64,000 nucleotides of DNA, taken from contig NZ_SGIU01000002.1 in the NCBI RefSeq assembly GCF_004296335.1, positions 571,882 to 635,881 of the forward strand. The letters run 5' to 3'. Position 1 is the stretch's first letter. Each line of letters starts with the position of its first letter. The position numbers were made by a program, and so were the translations under genes. Under the pieces are notes generated by a model. That model made no database searches. It saw nothing but the letters and a program-made list of their open reading frames with translations, and was not told the DNA's origin. Source of the stretch: Flagellimonas allohymeniacidonis. GTDB lineage: Bacteria > Bacteroidota > Bacteroidia > Flavobacteriales > Flavobacteriaceae. Positions 35,966 to 46,355 of this stretch are shown one piece after another.

Positions 35966-36886
35966 CTAATAAAATCTAGGTGATTTAAGTCTTTTTTCAA
36001 CGGTCTTGAACTCGTATCGCAAGAAGATTTCATGCGTCCCACTTGTATAGTCTGTAAGGTCCGATGTGGTAAGGTCATAGGCATATCCCACACTCAAATC
36101 TGGAGAAATCTGTACTCCCAATAGGGCCGAAAAAGAATCATCCCAGCGATAGGCAATCCCCGCTGAGAAGGTTTCCCTCAGCATGGCGTTGGCCGAAATA
36201 TCAGCAATCACAGGTGCCCCAGGTACCCATTTTACAAAAAAGGCAGGCTTAAACTTGATGTCGGGGGTCAAATCAATAATCTTTCCCCCTATCAAAAAAT
36301 AATGCAGCCTTTCCGCGGCAATTTCTTGTTCAGCACCGTCATAATGATCTTCCGAAAAGAAATTGGGAACCGCCAATCCAAGGTAAGAGGAATTTGTATG
36401 ATAATAAACTCCAGCCCCTATCGTTGGAAAGAATTTGTTTTCGATATTATTTTGGAAAGCGACATCTGGATTTTGGATAGTCCCTTTGTTGAAATCAACA
36501 TTGAAAAGCCTTCCTCCCGCTTTAAGGCCGAATGAAAGTCTTCTATTTGCATCATCCAACTGTAGGGTATATGAGAAATTACCATCAACAAAAACCTCGG
36601 AGGATGGGCCTAAGGCATCATGAGCCAACACCAACCCCAACCCCACATTATTGCCCATCGGGCCATCTACTGCCAATACTTGGGTATTGGGAGCTCCATT
36701 GATGCCCACCCACTGTGACCGATGCATCAAAAGCGCAGTTAAATGACCTCGTGATCCAGCATAGGCCGGGTTTACGCTCAACGTATTGTACATATATTGG
36801 GTAAACTGGGGATCTTGCTGTGCTGTTGCAAATAAGGTCACCATGGACGTAATAGCGAAACAGATATATTGAATTTTTTGCTTCAT
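35966..36886 (-). CDS. PorP/SprF family outer-membrane protein (second copy)
   Basis: The product has about 306 residues from the ATG at 36886, giving a signal peptide (ITSMVTLFATAQ). The family signature follows, QDPQFTQYMYNTLSVNPAYAGS, then HRSQWVGINGAPNTQ, and conserved barrel strands to the C-terminal YEF. An in-frame start 11 codons earlier would add charged residues before the signal and is less likely. It lies 37 bp after the giant adhesin gene and 1 bp before the OmpA/PD40 gene. PorP/SprF proteins act in export or anchoring of type B T9SS substrates, here presumably the giant adhesin. Confidence 0.92.
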   Translation of the reverse strand: MKQKIQYICFAITSMVTLFATAQQDPQFTQYMYNTLSVNPAYAGSRGHLTALLMHRSQWVGINGAPNTQVLAVDGPMGNNVGLGLVLAHDALGPSSEVFVDGNFSYTLQLDDANRRLSFGLKAGGRLFNVDFNKGTIQNPDVAFQNNIENKFFPTIGAGVYYHTNSSYLGLAVPNFFSEDHYDGAEQEIAAERLHYFLIGGKIIDLTPDIKFKPAFFVKWVPGAPVIADISANAMLRETFSAGIAYRWDDSFSALLGVQISPDLSVGYAYDLTTSDLTDYTSGTHEIFLRYEFKTVEKRLKSPRFY

Positions 36887-36923
36887 TGATGTTTTATTGT
36901 TGTCTATTCCCTTACCCATTATG

Positions 36924-39900
36924 CTATCTGTTTATATACAGCCAATCTGTTTTTGGTGTTGAGCCATCTCCCAGGTCCAGTACATAATAATATGTACCGA
37001 CTGGTAGTTGTTCCCCTTTTTGTACTGTGGCACGTCCGTTTGATGTGCCATCCCAGTCATTGTTGTAGGAGCGTTGTTCAAAAACGATGTTTCCCCATCG
37101 GTTATAAACCTGAAGAACATTATTTGGGTATTGGGAAATACAATCAATGGTAAAAGTTTCATTTACCCCGTCCCCATTGGGTGAGAATTCGTTGTATACC
37201 GTCAAACAAGTCGGTTCTATAAAAGCTTCATCAGCGTTGTTCGCTTCGTCAACATCAAATTGGTCCACAAAGGCCAGTGAAGCGACATTCAAATAATCGT
37301 TGATGTCCAAAACTTCAACTGTCAATTGTAAGTTTGCTGTCCCAAGAGATGAAAGACTGCCTATTTCCCAGAAACCTGCATCTACATCGAAGTCACCTTT
37401 GCTGCTTTGGAAGGAAACCAGGCGATATCCTGAAGGAAGGGCTTCCTCTATTCCAATGTTCGTAGCCGCATCGTTCCCTTGATTGGTCACTGTTACCGTA
37501 AAAGTAACCTCATCACCAATCTGTGGGCTAGTATTGTCCACGGTTTTGGAAATCGCAATATCCACGGTTTGTGGGATGACCAAGGCAATAGCCTCGTCAT
37601 CATCTGATTGTCCATCTCCCAAATCATCTTGATCTAGGCTCGAATTGGGGTCACTGTCCGGATCATTAAAATCACTTGCGGTTATTTCAGCCACATTGCG
37701 ATATTCGTCGGAATTTCCGGTCGGTGCATTCACCGTGGCCAATAAAATCAGGGTCTCGGTGGTTCCGTTCGATATAGTTCCATTTATGTTCCATAGACCG
37801 GTTGAAGCTTGATAGATACCTGCCGTAGTTACACTTGATTGGTAGGTAAATCCTTCGGGCAATAAGTCCGTCACGACTACTCCAGATGCGTCGCTATTGC
37901 CACTATTGGTCACATTGAGGGTAAACTCCACAACATCTCCAACATTTGGTGTGGCATTGTCCACAGTTTTGGTCAAGGACAAATCAGCCTGTCCTTCGGG
38001 AACGGGCACTATGGTATCCTGATCGTCTTCCGAGCTAAGATTATTGTCGGGTGTAGAATCAGGGTCGGTGGTATCCATGGCAATTAACTCCGCTGTGTTT
38101 CGGTAGTCTCCACTAGCCAATACCTCTACCACAATTTGCAAGGTTTCGGTCGAACCGTTGGCAAGGTTGGCCAAAGCCCATGAACCTGTTAGATTGTCGT
38201 AGGTGCCAACTGAAGGTGTAGCAGAAACAAAAGCATATCCTGATGCCAAAACATCTTCAATGACAAGATTTATGGCATCGTTGGGTCCGGAGTTGTTCAC
38301 TGCAATGGTAAATGTTATCTGATCTCCTACAGAAGGAGTTAAGTTGTTTACTGTTTTGCTCAAGGATACATCGGCTATTCTGCGCGGTGTAGTCGACTGC
38401 TCGTCTTGATCATCCTCGGAAAGGATATTATTTCCAGGTGTGGAATCGGGGTCCAGTTGAATCATGGCAATCACCTCGGCTATGTTGGTGTAGTTTCCTA
38501 AAGGATTGACCTGTGCGACAATATTCAAAATGGCATTTGTTCCATTAGGGATATTAGGTATAGTCCACAAACCTGTTGTTGCGGAATATGCCCCTCCTGA
38601 ATCATCTGAAACATAGGCATATCCTGAAGGAAGAGCATCCGAAACCACAACACCGGTGGCATCACTAAGGCCATCATTGGTAACCGTGATAGTGAAAATA
38701 ACATTATCCGACACATCGGGAAATTCATTGTCCACGGTCTTGGTCAAACTCAAATCGGCAGCAGGAAGCGGAGTGGTTCCGGCAATATCCTGGTCATTTT
38801 CCAACAAAATATTATTGTTTGGTGTGGAGTTTGGATCAAAATTATTGGATGAAAACACCTCTGTAACATTGAAATAATCGCCTGATGGATTCACCCTAGC
38901 CACAATATTCAAGGTCTCTGTAGTTCCGTTTGGAATAATCCCATTAAGCTGCCAGATTCCTGTTGTTGAATCGTAAACTCCGGCAGTTCTATTGTTCGAA
39001 ACATAGGTGTATCCCGTTGGTAATAAATCCAATACCTGAACTCCAATTACATCACTAGGGCCGTCGTTGGTGATACTAATATTGAATATGACCTCTTCCC
39101 CTACCAAGGGTGAAAGTATATTCACGGATTTGCGTAGAACCAGATCAGAAACAGGAACTGGCACTGGATCAATGGTTTGCTGATCATCTTCGGTATCGTC
39201 ATTGTTCGCTGGTTGAGAGTCCACATCTGTTTCCGCCAAATCGGTCAGCTCAGCAACGTTAGTGTAGTCGCCGTTGGTTAAAACTGTTGCCGTAATATCA
39301 ATGGTTTCAGTGGTGCCATTGGGCAGATTTCCAACAGTCCAAGATCCATTGAGCGGTTCGTAGACCCCTGTTGAAGGTACCGCACTCACAAAGGCATATC
39401 CGGAAGCCAAGAAATCTGTAACAACCACATTGGTGGCATCACTTGGACCGTCATTTGTTACGGTGACAGTAAATATGATAGGGTCTCCCACAAGCGGGGT
39501 TAGGTTATCTGCTGTTTTTGCCACTGAAATATCAACCAATGGGTTGGGATTTACCACAACTTCATCTTGATCATCTTCGGTCAAAATGCCATTGTTAGGT
39601 GTGGAATCTGCATCGGCTTGATCTTGCCCCGTGATTTCCGCAACATTGGTATAAACTCCTGTGGTGTTAACTGATGCCGTAATATTTAAAGTTGCTGATG
39701 CTCCATTGGCAAGGTTTCCAACTGTCCAAACTCCAGTAGTATTGATATAAGCACCACCAGCATCGTCAGAAACAAAGGTGAATCCTGTCGGTAATTGGTC
39801 CGTAACCACGACATTTGTCGCATCACTGGGGCCAGCATTGTTAACTGTAATGGTAAAGACCACATTGGTATTCACGTCCGGGGTTATGTCATCTATCGTT

Positions 39901-42900
39901 TTTGTCAAGGAAAGGTCAACCACAGAAACCGGATTGATGACGACATCATCTTGATCATCTTCCAAAGCATCTCCATTACTGGGAGTTGAATCGATATCAA
40001 ATGCATCAGAAGCAACAACCTGGGCTGTATTCGTATAAAGTCCGGAAGGATTCACCTGCACATCAATAATCAATGTTTCTGAGGCTCCATCGCCTACGGT
40101 CCCTACTTGCCAAATACCTGTGGTTTCGTCATAAATTCCAGAGGTGGCGCTGTAAAGAACAAAGTCAAATCCAGTAGGCAACTGGTCACTTACCTGCACA
40201 TTGGTAGCATCGTTGGGCCCACTGTTTGAAACCGTTATCTCAAAGCTAATCTCCTCACCAACATTGGGAGTCACGTTATTTCCTACAACAACCTTAGTGA
40301 GTGAAAGGTCAGCCTGCTCAGGAACTGCTGTAACAGTATCCTCATCATCTTCACTTTGATCACCGTCATCGTTGTTGGGAGAACTATCTCCATCGAACTG
40401 GTCAGCGGCCGTAACTTGAGATACATGGGTAAACTCTCCTGTAGTTCCAGTAGGGCTTAAAACGGTGGCGTTAAAGGTGAGCACCGTGGTGTTCGCTCCC
40501 ACGGGGACCGATAATCCCGTCCATGATATTGTGTTGCTTATAAAATTAAAGGTGCCCCCATTGCTTATGGCAGTGATAGAACCGTATCCAGGAGGCACTA
40601 AATCGCTTACCGAAACACCAGTTGCTGCATCAGGACCCAGATTGCTTAAGTTAACCGTGAAGGTTACCACATCACCGACATCAGGATTGACAGCACTGGC
40701 AAGGATCTCAAGTTCCAAATCCACCACCTGTGGGTTTACAACAAAGACATCTTCATCATCCTCATCTTGATCTCCATCGTCATTTCCAGGATTACTATTG
40801 GGATCAGGTTGATCCACAGCGACGATCTGTGCAATATTTTGATATTCGTTGATCGCTCCCGTTGGTACGTTCACCGTAACTTCATATGAAACTGTGGTTG
40901 AACCAACAGGTAATGATGCAATGTCCCAACGTATGTTATTTCCGGAAGCCGTGCCACCATCATTGATTACGCCAATTGTAAAACCAGATGGAACAACATC
41001 TTCAATGGTAATATTCGTAGCGGTATCTGGACCACCATTCGTCAAGGTGAGTTCAAAAGTCAAGTTATCACCCACATTAGGAGTTGCACTGGAGCCCGCA
41101 GCAAGGGCTTTTGACAAACTAAGATCAGAAGAGTTAATGGTAACTATGGCAGAATCTTGGTCATCCTCCGCTTCCAATCCATTATTTACCGTTGAATCGA
41201 TATCGAAGACATCGTTGGCGGTAATTTCTGCTGTGTTGTTATAATCTCCTGTGGCGTTCACAGTGGCATCGAACGTCAAACTCAGGGTTGTTCCATTATT
41301 TATGGAAAGGTTGGACCAAGTAAGTGACAAATCTCCCAAATTAAAGATACCCCCATTGCTAACCGTACCGGGTACCAAACTAAATCCGGAGGGTATAACA
41401 TCCCTTACAGCAACACCTGTTGCATCAGAAGCGGAAGAAGCGTTATTGTTAAAAATATCAATGGTGAAAGTCACCGTATCTCCTGGATTGGCAGTAACCG
41501 GAGAGACTGTTTTTGTCAGTTCTAAATCTACCCCAATCAATGAAATTTCAACTATATCAGAATCGGCAGGACAAGTTCCATTGGAAACCGTCCATTGAAA
41601 TTCATAAGTGCCAGGCGCGGTGCCAAATACGTCTGTATTGGGGTCATTTTCATTTACAAAACCTACTGAAGTAGGACCCGATATCTGTGTCCAGGTTCCA
41701 ATTCCGGCTGCTGGACTCACCGCATTGAGAACTACGGATGAAAATTGATCCAAGGACTGATCTGGACCGGCGTCCGCAGTTCCAGGATCTTGATGATTGA
41801 TTACCTCTACAGTATCCTCCAAGGTGCAACCTCCATTGACCACCGTCCAAGTAAACTCGTAAGTACCCGGTTCCAGGGTGTCGATAACCGAAGTTTCACT
41901 ATTGGGGGCAACAATATTGGCAGGAGTTCCTGGGGTCCCTCCCACACCCGGACCTGCAGTTTGGGTCCAAGTTCCAGTTCCAACTGCTACTGCTACCGCA
42001 TTCATGTTAACTTGTGTAGCAGCACATAACTCTTGGTCGGGCCCTGCATCTGAAACAGAAGGAGGATCGACCGTAAATGTCAATTGAACTGTATCGGAGC
42101 TTGGGTCACAAGCCGAGGGAATGTCCACAAAGCTTACTCCGTTATGAGCCACTGTCCAAGTAAGCTCGTACGTTCCGGTTGTTGTAATATTGGATATTGT
42201 CGATGTCGGGGAATTGGGATTGTCAATCACAGCTGCCCCTCCTGATGGGTCGATAGAAAATGTCCACGTTCCCGTCCCAACTGTTGGTGGAACCGCATTA
42301 AGTTGTGCATCCAACTGACAGGCATTGACCTGATCAGGGCCTGCATCTGCGGTTGAAGGTGCCTCGTAAACCTCAATGCGCATTACATCGGAGGTATTAA
42401 AGCAAAATCCTGATTCAAAATTCCATTCCAAAATATAGATTCCCGGCACCGTCAATCCGGTTACGGTGGAAAGAGGGTCCAAATCGTTAGTGATGACTGC
42501 TGTACTTCCAGCAGGTTGTTGCGTAAATCTCCACACAGCCTCGTCCACATCATCGGGAGGTGTATTTCCTGCTAAAGTCGTCTGGTTGGGTATCGCCAAA
42601 TCTCCTAAGCACAATAGTTGATCAGGACCTGCATCTGGCAAAACAGAAGGTAATGCACTCGATTCAACCCTAACTTGATCGGATGTATTTCCACAACCCG
42701 TGGAACCAGGATAGTTTGTAGTGAACTCAAAAATATAAAAGCTGCCAAGCACAATATCGCTTACCTCTGCCACATTGCTTCCTGCAGGATTCTGCGTAAT
42801 GGTAGCCGGAGTTCCAGGTGCACCTCCGACACCAGGTCCAAATACCTGGGTCCAGGTTCCCGTAGATCCAAAAGTGGCCTCGAGAAGAAAATTTTGAACT

Positions 42901-45800
42901 TGACACAACTCCAAATCAGGGCCTGCATTGGCAGGAACAAATACATCTACTGTTTTATCCACAAAAGTGACAGGGCAATTGATGTCTCCCGCGATTGTCC
43001 AACGAAAAGTGTAGGAGCCAGAAACCAATCCGGTAACGGTTGCATTGGGATCATTTACATTTGAAAAAGATGGTGTATTGGGCGCTCCTGAAAGTAAAGT
43101 CCAATACCCATTCTCCACATTGTTGTTGAAAGCATTTCCATCGAGTATAATTGTAGTTGCCGAACATATGGTTTCAGTTGGATTGGTGACCGTTGCCACA
43201 GTTGGTGGAATACCAACGTCCAAAGTAACAGTATCCGTATCCAAGGAACACGAGCCATTGGTCGCCGTCCATTCGAAAATATATTGTCCTGAAAATGTAA
43301 ACGTAATCGAAGTTGTAGTACTTGTTGCATCGGCGAATGTCACACCACCAGGGCCAGAAACTTGAGTCCAAAACCCTCCACTACCCACAGAGCCTGTGGC
43401 ATCCATCGTAAAAGTATCACTACAATCTGCTTGGTCTGGTCCAGCATTGGAAACCGCGGCAGCTCCCACGGTAATTTCAACCTCATCCGTCGTCACCTGA
43501 CACCCCGGCGCAATTTTTTGAATGGTCCAAGTAAGTATGTAACTCTGCTCAATGCTAATGGTAGCATCGGTATCAAACTGGTTTGCATTGGCAAACGTTA
43601 TTCCAGCCGCAGGAACAGACGTCCAAGTACCAATTTCATCACCTGCAGGTTGGTTTCCGGCCAATGTTACCGTTCCTGTTCCAGAAGGTAAGCATTGATC
43701 TGGTCCGGCTACGGCCAATGTAGGTCCTGCTGTGGCATTAGTCGATATGGTTACGGTATCAAAACCCGGTGCAGGGCAGGTAATATCTGCCGGATTTTCG
43801 ACCGTCCATCGAAAAACATAAGTTTCATTGGGGTCATCCAATCCAGAAACAAGCGTTTTGGGATCATTCTCATCTTCAAAAACAATAGTTGAACCAACTG
43901 GCGTGGTATCCACTGTCCAAGTTCCCATCAAATTCGAAGATGGTGGAGCATCCGCATCCAAAACAGTTGGAGCACCAAAACAAATGGTTTGGTCTGTTCC
44001 TGCATTGGTCGCTATGGGTGCATTGGAAGAGACCGCAATTTCGACCGTGGCCTCTGCGGCAGGTGCACAAGCATTGCCTCCGGCAATGGCATATTGAAAG
44101 ATATAGGTTCCAGGAACCAAATTCGAGATATTCGTTGTTTGAGCATAAGGGTCAGCCACTGTGGCTTGATTTGGACCGCTTATTTGAGACCATAATGAGC
44201 TTCCAATGGAAACCGCATTGCCTGTTATGTCTGTAGAGGTTACATTACAGGCCAAAGTTTGATTGGTCCCTGCATTTGCTGCCGTTGGAGTTAACGAAAC
44301 GGTTACATTGATGGCATCCGTTGCTACACTACATCCTGTTTGTATGGTTCCACCCAATGCCCTTCTAAATAGGACCGTATATGTTCCTTCAACATCAAAA
44401 TCAATATTCAAGGGAGAGCTTCCCGTATTGGTGAATGTACCTGGTTCTACCAAAGTGGAACCGGCAGGTCCACTGATAATACTGAACGTATTTGTGCCAT
44501 TTCCGGTTGTGGTAAATGGAATATCGACGCTTGTTAAGCCACATGTTGCCACCAAATCACTCCCACCGTTGGCAAGAATGGAAACGGGGTTGGTGGAGTA
44601 CCGGATAGTAGCCGTGGCGGAGTCATCACAGAGCGTGGTTGTATTTTGTATGGTATAGGTAAATTCATAGGTGCTACTGCCATCCAGACCTGTAATCTGA
44701 GTAGTACTAGAGTTTGGGCTAAGGATGTTGATTCCTGTAGTTGGTCCGCTGGTTTGTGTCCATGTTACGGTCTCTCCCGTAAATTGTGGAAGTGAACCTG
44801 TCAAGGTTACTGTTGTGATTCCAGAATCACAAAATCTAATATTGTTATCTTGAATAGAAGCTGTTGAGATGTCTTGTGTGGCAGGAGCGACATTGATGGT
44901 AACCGTATCTGCTCCGTTAACACAAGGTCCGGCGACTGACCATCTAAAAACGTATGTACCTTCAATTAGGTTGGATACATTGGTGTTATTATCATTGATA
45001 TCGGCGATTGTAGGCGAATTAGGGCCGCTTACAAAAGACCACGTACCTACCTGTCCATTACTATTATTCCCTCCAAAACTTCCAGCCAAGTTAGTGGCCT
45101 GGGTTACGGTATAGCAGTTATCCAGATTTTGATCAGTTCCTGCATCCACTGCAGTTTCTCCCCCATAGTTGGTTACAGTAATGGTGTCTGAAGATTCGCA
45201 GAATTGTCCTGGAGCGTAGTCCGGTCCAGTTATTGTCCATTGCAAGGTGGTAACTCCAGCATTGGCTTCAGCGAGTGTCAATGTAGTATTGGGGTCATTC
45301 GGGGTATTAATTGTTACACCAGCATTGTTGGCTCCGACAATACTCCAAATGCCAGTTTCGCCTCCATTTAAAGGCGTGTTTGCATTGGCACTAACGGCAC
45401 CTGTATTGTCTGGGCATGATTCAATATCATTCCCTGCATTAGCAACGGTGATCGGTTGAACGGTTATATCCACATCTTGAAACTGGGTGGAGCCATCTGT
45501 ACAAACAGCGCTTAATCTAAAAGTATAGGTATTACCCCCTACCAAGCCCGTAATTGAAGTGGTAACATCAGATGGATCAGTGATAATGACCGACGGGCCT
45601 CCAACTTGGGACCATATAGGACCACTTTGAACCAGCCCGGCTGATGATCCGGAGAGATTGAACGTGCCGACATTTTCACAAATTATTTCTGGAATACCTG
45701 CATTGACCGAACAATTTTGAGCATAACTGCATTGAATGGCAGCAAAAAAGAAAAGCCACAGAATGCCACTTTTTTTGAGGTTGGTCGGCAATACTTTCAT
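36924..45800 (-). CDS. giant type B T9SS adhesin with Ig-like and DUF11 repeats
   Basis: The product has about 2,958 residues. After a signal peptide (LWLFFFAAIQCSYAQ) come roughly a dozen Ig/PKD-like modules (to about 1420), most opening with an A-G-x-D-Q-type motif and containing a W-T-Q-x-x-G-type strand. Next are eleven DUF11 repeats of about 130 residues (about 1420-2860; pattern DLSLTKTVDN...P-x-V-G-D-x-V-x-F-T-x-x-V-x-N-x-G-P-x-D-A-T) joined by acidic linkers such as PNNGILTEDDQDE. The C-terminal 95 residues (YNEFSPNGDGVNETF...QVYNRWGN) are the type B T9SS signal. It is a surface filament or adhesin of the SprB kind. PorP/SprF and OmpA/PD40 genes follow on the same strand. I start it at the ATG at 45800. 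Confidence 0.92.
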   Translation of the reverse strand: MKVLPTNLKKSGILWLFFFAAIQCSYAQNCSVNAGIPEIICENVGTFNLSGSSAGLVQSGPIWSQVGGPSVIITDPSDVTTSITGLVGGNTYTFRLSAVCTDGSTQFQDVDITVQPITVANAGNDIESCPDNTGAVSANANTPLNGGETGIWSIVGANNAGVTINTPNDPNTTLTLAEANAGVTTLQWTITGPDYAPGQFCESSDTITVTNYGGETAVDAGTDQNLDNCYTVTQATNLAGSFGGNNSNGQVGTWSFVSGPNSPTIADINDNNTNVSNLIEGTYVFRWSVAGPCVNGADTVTINVAPATQDISTASIQDNNIRFCDSGITTVTLTGSLPQFTGETVTWTQTSGPTTGINILSPNSSTTQITGLDGSSTYEFTYTIQNTTTLCDDSATATIRYSTNPVSILANGGSDLVATCGLTSVDIPFTTTGNGTNTFSIISGPAGSTLVEPGTFTNTGSSPLNIDFDVEGTYTVLFRRALGGTIQTGCSVATDAINVTVSLTPTAANAGTNQTLACNVTSTDITGNAVSIGSSLWSQISGPNQATVADPYAQTTNISNLVPGTYIFQYAIAGGNACAPAAEATVEIAVSSNAPIATNAGTDQTICFGAPTVLDADAPPSSNLMGTWTVDTTPVGSTIVFEDENDPKTLVSGLDDPNETYVFRWTVENPADITCPAPGFDTVTISTNATAGPTLAVAGPDQCLPSGTGTVTLAGNQPAGDEIGTWTSVPAAGITFANANQFDTDATISIEQSYILTWTIQKIAPGCQVTTDEVEITVGAAAVSNAGPDQADCSDTFTMDATGSVGSGGFWTQVSGPGGVTFADATSTTTSITFTFSGQYIFEWTATNGSCSLDTDTVTLDVGIPPTVATVTNPTETICSATTIILDGNAFNNNVENGYWTLLSGAPNTPSFSNVNDPNATVTGLVSGSYTFRWTIAGDINCPVTFVDKTVDVFVPANAGPDLELCQVQNFLLEATFGSTGTWTQVFGPGVGGAPGTPATITQNPAGSNVAEVSDIVLGSFYIFEFTTNYPGSTGCGNTSDQVRVESSALPSVLPDAGPDQLLCLGDLAIPNQTTLAGNTPPDDVDEAVWRFTQQPAGSTAVITNDLDPLSTVTGLTVPGIYILEWNFESGFCFNTSDVMRIEVYEAPSTADAGPDQVNACQLDAQLNAVPPTVGTGTWTFSIDPSGGAAVIDNPNSPTSTISNITTTGTYELTWTVAHNGVSFVDIPSACDPSSDTVQLTFTVDPPSVSDAGPDQELCAATQVNMNAVAVAVGTGTWTQTAGPGVGGTPGTPANIVAPNSETSVIDTLEPGTYEFTWTVVNGGCTLEDTVEVINHQDPGTADAGPDQSLDQFSSVVLNAVSPAAGIGTWTQISGPTSVGFVNENDPNTDVFGTAPGTYEFQWTVSNGTCPADSDIVEISLIGVDLELTKTVSPVTANPGDTVTFTIDIFNNNASSASDATGVAVRDVIPSGFSLVPGTVSNGGIFNLGDLSLTWSNLSINNGTTLSLTFDATVNATGDYNNTAEITANDVFDIDSTVNNGLEAEDDQDSAIVTINSSDLSLSKALAAGSSATPNVGDNLTFELTLTNGGPDTATNITIEDVVPSGFTIGVINDGGTASGNNIRWDIASLPVGSTTVSYEVTVNVPTGAINEYQNIAQIVAVDQPDPNSNPGNDDGDQDEDDEDVFVVNPQVVDLELEILASAVNPDVGDVVTFTVNLSNLGPDAATGVSVSDLVPPGYGSITAISNGGTFNFISNTISWTGLSVPVGANTTVLTFNATVLSPTGTTGEFTHVSQVTAADQFDGDSSPNNDDGDQSEDDEDTVTAVPEQADLSLTKVVVGNNVTPNVGEEISFEITVSNSGPNDATNVQVSDQLPTGFDFVLYSATSGIYDETTGIWQVGTVGDGASETLIIDVQVNPSGLYTNTAQVVASDAFDIDSTPSNGDALEDDQDDVVINPVSVVDLSLTKTIDDITPDVNTNVVFTITVNNAGPSDATNVVVTDQLPTGFTFVSDDAGGAYINTTGVWTVGNLANGASATLNITASVNTTGVYTNVAEITGQDQADADSTPNNGILTEDDQDEVVVNPNPLVDISVAKTADNLTPLVGDPIIFTVTVTNDGPSDATNVVVTDFLASGYAFVSAVPSTGVYEPLNGSWTVGNLPNGTTETIDITATVLTNGDYTNVAELTDLAETDVDSQPANNDDTEDDQQTIDPVPVPVSDLVLRKSVNILSPLVGEEVIFNISITNDGPSDVIGVQVLDLLPTGYTYVSNNRTAGVYDSTTGIWQLNGIIPNGTTETLNIVARVNPSGDYFNVTEVFSSNNFDPNSTPNNNILLENDQDIAGTTPLPAADLSLTKTVDNEFPDVSDNVIFTITVTNDGLSDATGVVVSDALPSGYAYVSDDSGGAYSATTGLWTIPNIPNGTNAILNIVAQVNPLGNYTNIAEVIAMIQLDPDSTPGNNILSEDDQDEQSTTPRRIADVSLSKTVNNLTPSVGDQITFTIAVNNSGPNDAINLVIEDVLASGYAFVSATPSVGTYDNLTGSWALANLANGSTETLQIVVEVLASGDYRNTAELIAMDTTDPDSTPDNNLSSEDDQDTIVPVPEGQADLSLTKTVDNATPNVGDVVEFTLNVTNSGNSDASGVVVTDLLPEGFTYQSSVTTAGIYQASTGLWNINGTISNGTTETLILLATVNAPTGNSDEYRNVAEITASDFNDPDSDPNSSLDQDDLGDGQSDDDEAIALVIPQTVDIAISKTVDNTSPQIGDEVTFTVTVTNQGNDAATNIGIEEALPSGYRLVSFQSSKGDFDVDAGFWEIGSLSSLGTANLQLTVEVLDINDYLNVASLAFVDQFDVDEANNADEAFIEPTCLTVYNEFSPNGDGVNETFTIDCISQYPNNVLQVYNRWGNIVFEQRSYNNDWDGTSNGRATVQKGEQLPVGTYYYVLDLGDGSTPKTDWLYINR

Positions 45801-46111
45801 GTTCAACGAGATGAGGTTACCTTAATGTAAGAATATTCAAACGTATCCATTACCGCCCATTCTTGGGAATATATGTTGTATTTCACCGATCATTTGTTGT
45901 GAATGGTCGATTAATCGATGAGTAACCTCCGAAAATTCAAACGTCTTGCAGTCGTTGTGTGTGGGTCTTTGCTTACCAAAATTTCCCTCGAACCAATGTA
46001 GCCAGTCGATCTGAGGAAATGTGAGTTTATTCACTAACTAGTTCCAGATAAAGTTTGAAGAAGAAAGGAGACAAAAAAAGGCCCGGTTTTAAAACCGGGC
46101 CTTTAAAGAAG
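45801..46111 (-). other. intergenic region between the giant adhesin and tRNA-Leu
   Basis: No convincing gene; a 65-codon frame at 45837-46034 has no homology that I recognise. A possible -7 element (TACGTTTG on the minus strand; plus-strand 45838-45845) lies 38 bp before the adhesin start without a clear -33 partner. The tRNA-Leu terminator is at 46073-46101. Confidence 0.4.
46073..46101 (-). terminator. intrinsic terminator after tRNA-Leu
   Basis: A 22-bp perfect palindrome at 46080-46101 (GGCCCGG half-stems around TTTTAAAA) is followed on the minus strand by seven T residues (plus-strand A-run 46073-46079). It is a strong terminator for the tRNA and may stop transcription from the other side as well. 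Confidence 0.8.
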
Positions 46112-46193
46112 TACCTTGGGTGGGAATCGAACCCACACTCCCGAAAGAACTGGATTTTGAATCCAGCGCGTCTACCAATTCCGCCACCAAGGC
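46112..46193 (-). tRNA. tRNA-Leu(CAA)
   Basis: On the minus strand the acceptor stem GCCTTGG pairs with CCAAGGT (one G-T pair at the end), discriminator A. The anticodon arm is CTGGA-TTCAAAA-TCCAG, anticodon CAA (Leu), followed by a long class II variable arm (TTCTTTCGGGAG) and a T-arm (GTGGGTTCGATTCCCAC). It is 82 nt long with no encoded CCA. It has its own promoter and a strong terminator. Confidence 0.93.
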
Positions 46194-46205
46194 ATTTCAA
46201 TAGAT

Positions 46206-46219
46206 CCTTTTTTCAAAGG
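46206..46219 (-). promoter_or_regulatory. 5'-leader hairpin of the tRNA-Leu transcript
   Basis: On the minus strand CCTTT-gaaa-AAAGG forms a perfect hairpin about 5 nt after the -7 element. It is the third such leader hairpin in the window, with different closing pairs from the rpsP and tRNA-Asp ones. Confidence 0.4.
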
Positions 46220-46224
46220 GACTG

Positions 46225-46256
46225 CAAAGCTAAAAAATAATTTCATTTACAACCAA
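46225..46256 (-). promoter_or_regulatory. promoter of tRNA-Leu
   Basis: On the minus strand TTG (plus-strand CAA 46254-46256) is followed after 21 bp by TAGCTTTG (plus-strand 46225-46232), matching TTG-N19-21-TAnnTTTG. Confidence 0.6.
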
Positions 46257-46296
46257 AAATACCTCCATTAATCCTTTAGCAACCCGAATTAATTTT

Positions 46297-46304
46297 TAAA
46301 TTTG
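46297..46304 (+). promoter_or_regulatory. -7 element of the prs promoter
   Basis: TAAATTTG followed by CACC matches TAnnTTTG; TTT instead of TTG lies 19 bp upstream. It is about 50 bp before the prs start and faces away from the tRNA-Leu promoter. Confidence 0.5.
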
Positions 46305-46355
46305 CACCTCGTTTAAAAAAAAGCGATTTAAAACGCTATCTAACAAGAGATTGCA

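Noticed and set aside
36924..45800. Regular repeats that might be a CRISPR array
   Set aside because: The periodicity is of about 130 codons (DUF11) and Ig-like modules at protein level. There are no short identical DNA repeats with unique spacers.
45837..46034. 65-codon frame upstream of the giant adhesin
   Set aside because: No recognisable domain or promoter; it covers the likely leader and promoter region of the adhesin.
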